A stretch of DNA of 37,731 bases from Nitrospirota bacterium (GTDB lineage: Bacteria; Nitrospirota; Nitrospiria; Nitrospirales; Nitrospiraceae). Below, in pieces: positions 34,069 through 37,731 of this stretch. Each line of letters starts with the position of its first letter. Position 1 is the first letter of the stretch. Position numbers and translations under genes: made by a program. Where the stretch lies: positions 1 to 37,731 of the forward strand of contig JACQQM010000064.1 of assembly GCA_016207025.1 (NCBI GenBank). Reading direction: 5' to 3'. A model generated the notes under the pieces. That model worked only from the letters and a program-made list of their open reading frames with translations. It searched no databases and was not told the DNA's origin.

Positions 34069-34311
34069 ATGAAATGTCCGAGGTGTGCGGGGCTGTTGAT
34101 CCAGGAAGAAATCCAAGAACACAGCGGCCGGTTCCATGGATGGCGTTGCATCCAGTGCGGGTTTCGGCTCGATCAGACAATCGCCCAGCACCGCCTCGTC
34201 GCCCAGGCTGAAGAGGATTCCAGCAAGAGTGAAGACTTTCCTGCAAACTGCTCGGACAATCTCCGCTCCGAGGCACCCAGTCGACTGAAGAGGCAGGCTG
34301 GCAGGGCTTAA
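34069..34311 (+). CDS. Small zinc-ribbon protein
   Basis: The 80-residue protein starts MKCPRC with an AAGGAG ribosome site. It has two CxxC knuckles, CPRC at residues 3-6 and CIQC at about 32-35, separated by a WR-containing segment (HGWRCIQCGFRLD), forming a zinc ribbon. A charged, low-complexity tail follows (about 45-80). This short CPRCxGLL...WRCxxCGxxxD layout resembles small zinc-ribbon proteins common in Nitrospira-like genomes. No binding partner can be deduced. The gene is 47 bases upstream of the membrane protein gene's ATG and may be cotranscribed with it. Confidence 0.72.
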   Translation: MKCPRCAGLLIQEEIQEHSGRFHGWRCIQCGFRLDQTIAQHRLVAQAEEDSSKSEDFPANCSDNLRSEAPSRLKRQAGRA

Positions 34312-34358
34312 GCCGCTTGCCTGACGGCCAAGCATACTACCGTCACCAGTTCAATCGC

Positions 34359-35054
34359 ATGGCGACTGACGCCACGATCTCTCAACAGCCGTACCTTCTT
34401 CAAGCCTTCCTGTCCGCCGTGGTCCCAGGGCTGGGGCAAGCAGTCAAGCGGCAAGCTCGACACGCAATCGGGATCTTCACGACCAGCGTCTTACTCTTGG
34501 GTTGCGCCTGGTGGATCGGGCGGGCTGACGGCGTCGGTGCGGCCATCTTTTTTCTCATGCTTCTCGTCCTGCCGTGGTGGGCCATCCAGACGTACGATGC
34601 GTGGCTCCCCGCCACTCCAACCGCTACTGGGTTTAGAACCACCTTGAAGATTGTCTGGGCGCGCGCTCATGACGTCCGCTACCTAGGCGCGCTGTTCTTC
34701 CTCACCGCTTTCACGGACTTCTACATCATTGTCGCCAACCCCGACTACGCATTGACCGTTTTCTGCGCCAAGCCGGCCGGCCTGTGGGGGGCGCTCGCCA
34801 AGGCGCAATCTCCCACCCTGCACACACTCATCGGGTACGGGTTCATGCGTCTTCGCCGCTGGTCTCTTCTGCTGTACCTGGCCTATGCCGCCTTCGGACT
34901 GGTCAATGCCACCGCCAACTATGCCTGCTTTGGGTACGGCCGCGTCAGGACCGTCTTTCTGCTTACGCTGATCGCCTTTACTGCCTATATCCTATGGCGC
35001 CGCCGGTGTTTCTTGCCCGCAAATGCATTAGCCGCCCCCGGCTTTGACAGGTAG
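34359..35054 (+). CDS. Multi-spanning membrane protein, TM2-like N-terminus
   Basis: The 231-residue protein (from ATG 34359) has hydrophobic segments at about residues 12-45, 50-75, 105-125, 155-185 and 195-215, predicting about five or six membrane spans. The N-terminal AFLSAVVPGLGQAVKRQARHAIG resembles the PGLGQ-type turn of TM2/DUF5683-like proteins. The rest has no recognised motif. A TTG at 34317 in the same frame could extend it by 14 residues; neither start has a strong ribosome site. It follows the zinc-ribbon gene closely and is followed by two unknown genes on the same strand. The role is unknown. Confidence 0.68.
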   Translation: MATDATISQQPYLLQAFLSAVVPGLGQAVKRQARHAIGIFTTSVLLLGCAWWIGRADGVGAAIFFLMLLVLPWWAIQTYDAWLPATPTATGFRTTLKIVWARAHDVRYLGALFFLTAFTDFYIIVANPDYALTVFCAKPAGLWGALAKAQSPTLHTLIGYGFMRLRRWSLLLYLAYAAFGLVNATANYACFGYGRVRTVFLLTLIAFTAYILWRRRCFLPANALAAPGFDR

Positions 35055-35139
35055 GGAGGGGTTGTGTTATCAAAAATGCTGACGCCCCTTTGGGGGAAGG
35101 TGTTTCCCGGCTTCAGTGAGGGATCACAAGGCAGAGCGT

Positions 35140-35352
35140 ATGGAAGACTCAACTGAGCTATGCGCCATCAGGCACCGTGACGGATCCGTGAGTCTGTACG
35201 TGGACGAGGCCTACGCCATCGAGCGAGGCGTCGATCCCTCCAAGTTGGTCCGGGTCGAAATCCCCCGAGAACTGTATGTCAGCGGAACGGTTCAGCAAAT
35301 TCGGGAGTTCGTGGCCACCTACCTGGAGTCACAAGAGAATGGCGCCGCCTAG
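35140..35352 (+). CDS. Hypothetical protein, 70 aa
   Basis: The ATG at 35140 opens a 70-codon frame whose stop lies 14 bases inside the next gene, indicating tight coupling. The product is a mixed, probably soluble protein with a short strand-helix-rich character: AIRHRDGSVSLYVDEAYAIERG and a helix at VQQIREFVATYLES. There is no recognised family, signal peptide or membrane segment. A GTG at 35116 is also in frame. The overlap with the 408-residue gene suggests the two proteins work together. Confidence 0.6.
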   Translation: MEDSTELCAIRHRDGSVSLYVDEAYAIERGVDPSKLVRVEIPRELYVSGTVQQIREFVATYLESQENGAA

Positions 35353-36565
35353 CTCTTCTCTTCCCACCGTCAAGAAGGATACCGCTCCCGCCACTGTGCT
35401 GACCACGGAGCAGATTGAGGCCGTGGTCAACGCGCTGCCAGTGCAAGGGCGTATCATGCTGCGCTTGCTGTTGCTCCAATACCTGGACGTCACGCAGGAG
35501 GATATCGAGTTCGTGGCGGCGGATCGCCCGGATCCTCGCTTTCACTCCGGGGGCAAACCGGCAACCCCATACATCTCCCAGGAGACCATTCAGGGCATCT
35601 CAGATCGCGTGGCCCAATACCGGACGCAGGTCCGGCAAAAAAGGGAACGCACATGGCTTCAAATTGAGTGCTTGCAAAAACAGATCGCTCTGACGGAATC
35701 GCTGTGCACCCTGGTCGAGCGTCTCTTAACCACGCGGTTTGGGATGAACGACGGGGCGGTCAAGGAGCTCAAGCAAGGGGCCCGAACGGCTGTTCCGAAA
35801 CTAGCGATCCGGGAACTGGATCGCCGTTGGGAGAAGGATGAGATCACGGAGGAGGATTACCGCAAGGAACGCCTAGGCATTGAGTACCAGCGCCTTCTGA
35901 AAAAGCTGGAGCGTGAAAGGAAGCGCCTGGAGACCGCCAAGCGCGAGTTCGCTGTGGCCGGCGATGTTCCTCTTCAGGATCACGAGATTGCCCACATCTG
36001 GGGGATTCCCGCCGGAAGCCTTGCGGCCCGCAAGGCTAAGTACCTCATTCAGTACCTTCAAGGGATCCAGGCCATACTCCAAACGCCCAGGCCCGCGACC
36101 GAGCAAGCCACCACGCCGCCGGTCGATCTGTGGAAAGAAACGTTTGCAGTCCTGTCACGCAAGCCTGTCCAACGCTCGGTGGCCGCCTATGACGGTCAAG
36201 AGGGTACCGAAGCGGCCTTGATCGACAAGCTGATGGCATTTGCAGCCGGCACCTTTCCAGAAGAAAACGAAACCCGCTTTTGGCTCTCCTTGGTCCAAGA
36301 AATCAGCCATGCCACCGAGTATGGAAGCAAACTCAAATCGCTCTTTGCCCTCCAACGGCTCTCCACGATCCTGGCCGAGATGGATACCTCGCCGGACGTG
36401 CTTGAACAAGACCTGCTCCTGCGCGTTTCTCCAAAACCGAAGGCGGTCGCCATTGAGTCGGCTCAAGAAACCAAGGGAACCGAACCCCAACTCGGTGAAA
36501 TGGGTGAGCACGTCCTGAAGAGCTTTATGGGAGAGCAACATCCCGACCTCCACGGCCGTCGATAA
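35339..36565 (+). CDS. Hypothetical protein with long charged helical region, 408 aa
   Basis: From the ATG at 35339 the protein has 408 residues, no signal peptide and no recognised domain. Residues 25-60 form a helical segment (TEQIEAVVNALPVQGRIMLRLLLLQYLDV), and residues 90-210 are rich in Lys, Arg, Glu and Leu, resembling a coiled coil (KLERERKRLETAKRE). HEIAHIWGIPAGSLAARKAKYLIQYLQGIQ and a leucine-rich C-terminal part (LKSLFALQRLSTILAEM) follow. It overlaps the preceding small gene by 14 bases. The upstream in-frame ATG at 35276 would overlap that gene almost entirely and is rejected. The function is unknown. Confidence 0.7.
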   Translation: MAPPSSSLPTVKKDTAPATVLTTEQIEAVVNALPVQGRIMLRLLLLQYLDVTQEDIEFVAADRPDPRFHSGGKPATPYISQETIQGISDRVAQYRTQVRQKRERTWLQIECLQKQIALTESLCTLVERLLTTRFGMNDGAVKELKQGARTAVPKLAIRELDRRWEKDEITEEDYRKERLGIEYQRLLKKLERERKRLETAKREFAVAGDVPLQDHEIAHIWGIPAGSLAARKAKYLIQYLQGIQAILQTPRPATEQATTPPVDLWKETFAVLSRKPVQRSVAAYDGQEGTEAALIDKLMAFAAGTFPEENETRFWLSLVQEISHATEYGSKLKSLFALQRLSTILAEMDTSPDVLEQDLLLRVSPKPKAVAIESAQETKGTEPQLGEMGEHVLKSFMGEQHPDLHGRR

Positions 36566-36579
36566 GACAGTGGCGTGTC

Positions 36580-36607
36580 TTGAAATTCTCCGCTTCGACA
36601 GTATAAT
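36580..36607 (+). promoter_or_regulatory. Strong sigma70 promoter for the exported OB-fold gene
   Basis: TTGAAA (36580-36585), 16 bases and the perfect TATAAT (36602-36607) precede the ATG at 36632 by about 25 bases. This sets the exported OB-fold gene as a separate transcription unit from the hypothetical genes before it. Confidence 0.75.
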
Positions 36608-36631
36608 GCTCCCCAATGTGAGACTGCTGTG

Positions 36632-37054
36632 ATGTCCACGCTCTCTCGACTCCGGCTGTTCGTGTTTGCCCGAGCCATCTCGGTGCTGGCGGCTCTTTTG
36701 CTCATGTCGGCACCAGGGCGGCTTTTGGCTGGCAGCATGCTGGAGATCACCGAACTGCTGTCCCACCCGGAACAGTACGACCGCCAGATGGTCGTGGTCG
36801 TCGGGCGAGTCTCCAACTTTCAAATCGCCACCAATCGTCAAGGGCAGCTCGCGTACGGTTTCTTGCTCAAAGACGTCAGCGGGACGGTCAAAGTGGTGGG
36901 ATTGGGCAAAGCCGATGTCCGTGAGGGCGATCAGGTTATCGTCGAAGGCATCTTCAGCCGCCTTCGACAGACCGGCCGAACGATTGTTTACAATGAGATC
37001 AAGGCCAGCGTGGTTCGACCATTGGACAGACTCAACCCCGACTTAGTCGGGTGA
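36632..37054 (+). CDS. Exported OB-fold protein
   Basis: The 140-residue protein starts with a signal peptide (hydrophobic stretch about residues 10-30, ending SAPGRLLAGS). The mature part reads as a five-stranded OB-fold: VVVVGRVSNFQIA, GFLLKDVSGTVKVVGLG, GDQVIVEGIFSRLRQTGR and the closing YNEIKASVV. Such exported OB domains resemble the tRNA_anti-like or CcmE-like folds, but no heme-binding His or nucleic-acid motif is clear. The ATG at 36632 is preferred over the GTG at 36629; both give the same signal peptide. It is driven by its own promoter. Function is unknown, possibly binding of a small ligand or oligosaccharide. Confidence 0.7.
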   Translation: MSTLSRLRLFVFARAISVLAALLLMSAPGRLLAGSMLEITELLSHPEQYDRQMVVVVGRVSNFQIATNRQGQLAYGFLLKDVSGTVKVVGLGKADVREGDQVIVEGIFSRLRQTGRTIVYNEIKASVVRPLDRLNPDLVG

Positions 37055-37226
37055 AAGCTATTCCGACCTCCGCCTCTGCCTTCTGGTTAAACTTCATTTG
37101 CCACACATCGGTCTTACCCACCTATAGCAAGACGGCATTTCCACGTACGTCCTCTCTCCGGTTGAGACCAGCCGCAGCGATGTGCGAGTCGTAGCGCCGT
37201 AGCCGACGATCGACGCTGCGTGCCCC

Positions 37227-37256
37227 TTGACGTGGAGGCATGGCACTTGATACAAA
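37227..37256 (+). promoter_or_regulatory. Promoter for the tRNA gene
   Basis: TTGACG (37227-37232), 18 bases and TACAAA (37251-37256) precede the tRNA by about 10 bases, a typical arrangement for a stable RNA promoter. Confidence 0.6.
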
Positions 37257-37266
37257 CTTTGCGTGT

Positions 37267-37342
37267 GGCGGTGTAGCTCAGTTGGTAGAGCAGCGGACTC
37301 ATAAGCCGCGGGTCGGGGGTTCGATACCCTCCACCGCCACCA
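37267..37342 (+). tRNA. tRNA with CAT anticodon (elongator Met, or Ile2)
   Basis: The 76-base cloverleaf is complete with an encoded CCA end. The acceptor stem GGCGGTG/CACCGCC is fully paired and the D stem is GCTC/GAGC. The anticodon CAT is at 37300-37302, and the T stem GGGGG/CCCTC has one G-U pair. G1-C72 excludes initiator tRNA-fMet. The anticodon stem GCGGA/GCCGC has a non-canonical A31-G39 pair (37297 and 37305). Elongator Met is more likely than tRNA-Ile2 with lysidine, but I cannot separate them with certainty by eye. Confidence 0.88.
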
Positions 37343-37343
37343 A
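37315..37343. repeat. Left copy of 29-bp direct repeat (tRNA 3' end, putative att site)
   Basis: Bases 49-76 of the tRNA plus one more base (gggggttcgataccctcc, then accgccaccaa) recur exactly 151 bp downstream. Duplication of the T-arm-to-CCA portion is typical of tyrosine-recombinase integration into a tRNA gene, where the element restores the tRNA end. Confidence 0.8.
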
Positions 37344-37465
37344 GACTCATCGAACCCCCGACTGGGGGATTCGAAGGGGGTGTGCCCCTTCGCGGGGTGA
37401 CTACGAGGGGGCTGGCCCTCTCGTAGGAGCTGACGAGGCGGCTTCAGGGCCGAGTCAGCGACGGA
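37344..37465 (+). other. Four consecutive hairpins between the tRNA-end repeats
   Basis: Hairpin A is 37351-37373 (CGAA-CCCCC, gact, GGGGG-a-TTCG). Hairpin B is 37372-37392 (CGAAGGGG, gtgtg, CCCCTTCG). Hairpin C is 37401-37426 (11 bp including one G-U, loop ctgg). Hairpin D is 37429-37459 (GCTGAC/GTCAGC outer stem plus an inner GGC/GCC). They fill nearly the whole interval. No plausible protein gene is present, as the frames here are tRNA-antisense or low-complexity. It may be a structured RNA or the remnant of an integrated element. Confidence 0.5.
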
Positions 37466-37494
37466 GGGGGTTCGATACCCTCCACCGCCACCAA
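37466..37494. repeat. Right copy of 29-bp direct repeat (tRNA 3' end)
   Basis: This is an exact copy of 37315-37343. No 5' tRNA half precedes it, since the sequence upstream does not fold as a tRNA, so this is a partial duplication rather than a second tRNA gene. Confidence 0.8.
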
Positions 37495-37731
37495 ACCTCC
37501 AGCAGCTTCTGGTCTTCACCTCCCCACCTGACCCGTTGAATGTTCATTTAGTTTAAAAACACCGCTTTGAATTCTTTCCCCTTCGGGCGTTGTGGGTGCC
37601 CACCTTTTTCTCTTTCATAGGTTTTTTGTTACTGAATGTTGGTGCGCATTGATGCTTTCAATGGGCTGAGGATACTATTTGCATAACCTTGACGTTATCT
37701 AACAAATTCGTCATTACAATAACTTACGTTA
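37495..37731. other. AT-rich non-coding end of the window
   Basis: Together with 37343-37494, nearly 390 bases after the tRNA hold no recognisable protein gene. From about 37540 the base use becomes clearly AT-rich (runs such as tttaaaaac and taacaaattc) compared with the GC-rich genes to the left. A short GTGG-gtgc-CCAC hairpin near 37600, followed by ctttttctc, could be a weak terminator. The change of composition right after the tRNA repeats suggests foreign DNA. Confidence 0.5.

Noticed and set aside
37094-37519. 141-codon minus-strand frame with the peptide SNPRPAAYESAALPTELHR
   Set aside because: It is the antisense of the tRNA and its duplicated end. Such frames are a well-known annotation artefact.
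1-37731. CRISPR array, transposase or phage genes
   Set aside because: No regularly spaced repeats, transposase or phage structural proteins were seen on either strand.

Overview
The window is a GC-rich, densely packed bacterial chromosome segment made mostly of housekeeping genes. The gene set suggests a Gram-negative, aerobic or microaerophilic bacterium. The mix of a glycine-rich RRM protein, a response regulator with a long helical tail, a chlorite-dismutase-family coproheme decarboxylase and several small Nitrospira-like hypothetical genes points to the Nitrospirota (Nitrospira-like). This placement is an inference from gene content, not a computed one.

Region 1 (1-6.6 kb) holds single genes and small units: a left-truncated class I methyltransferase, a ketopantoate reductase fused to a molybdenum-enzyme-like C-terminal domain, a SIRT5/CobB-like sirtuin, an RRM RNA-binding protein, a DUF1284-like/HAD gene pair, an atypical response regulator and a 39-residue basic protein. 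Region 2 (6.8-16.9 kb, + strand) holds valS-nadC-birA-coaX (tRNA charging and NAD, biotin and CoA metabolism), then grpE-dnaK, an intrinsic terminator, dnaJ and rsmE. Region 3 (16.9-19.5 kb, - strand) encodes two secreted repeat proteins, a Ycf48-like seven-bladed propeller and a five-domain IPT/TIG protein.

Region 4 (19.8-32.4 kb, - strand) is one long co-directional run, read from the right: cinA, thpR, recA, recX, alaS, ruvX, mltG, deoC, an uncharacterised 812-residue protein, deoB and a RidA-family gene. Many neighbours overlap by ATGA or GTGA. It joins NMN/nucleotide salvage, recombination, alanine charging, rRNA processing, peptidoglycan cleavage and deoxynucleoside catabolism. The protein between deoC and deoB carries a divergent class III nucleotidyl-cyclase-like domain and is the most interesting candidate here.

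Region 5 (32.4-37.1 kb) has an exported hypothetical, a ChdC/HemQ-like heme protein, a zinc-ribbon protein, a membrane protein, two genes of unknown function and an exported OB-fold protein. The window ends with a tRNA (CAT anticodon). Its last 28 bases plus one more are repeated exactly 151 bp downstream, with four consecutive hairpins between the copies. The sequence then becomes AT-rich with no gene seen. This looks like a tRNA-targeted integration site and the possible left edge of a genomic island that continues beyond the window.
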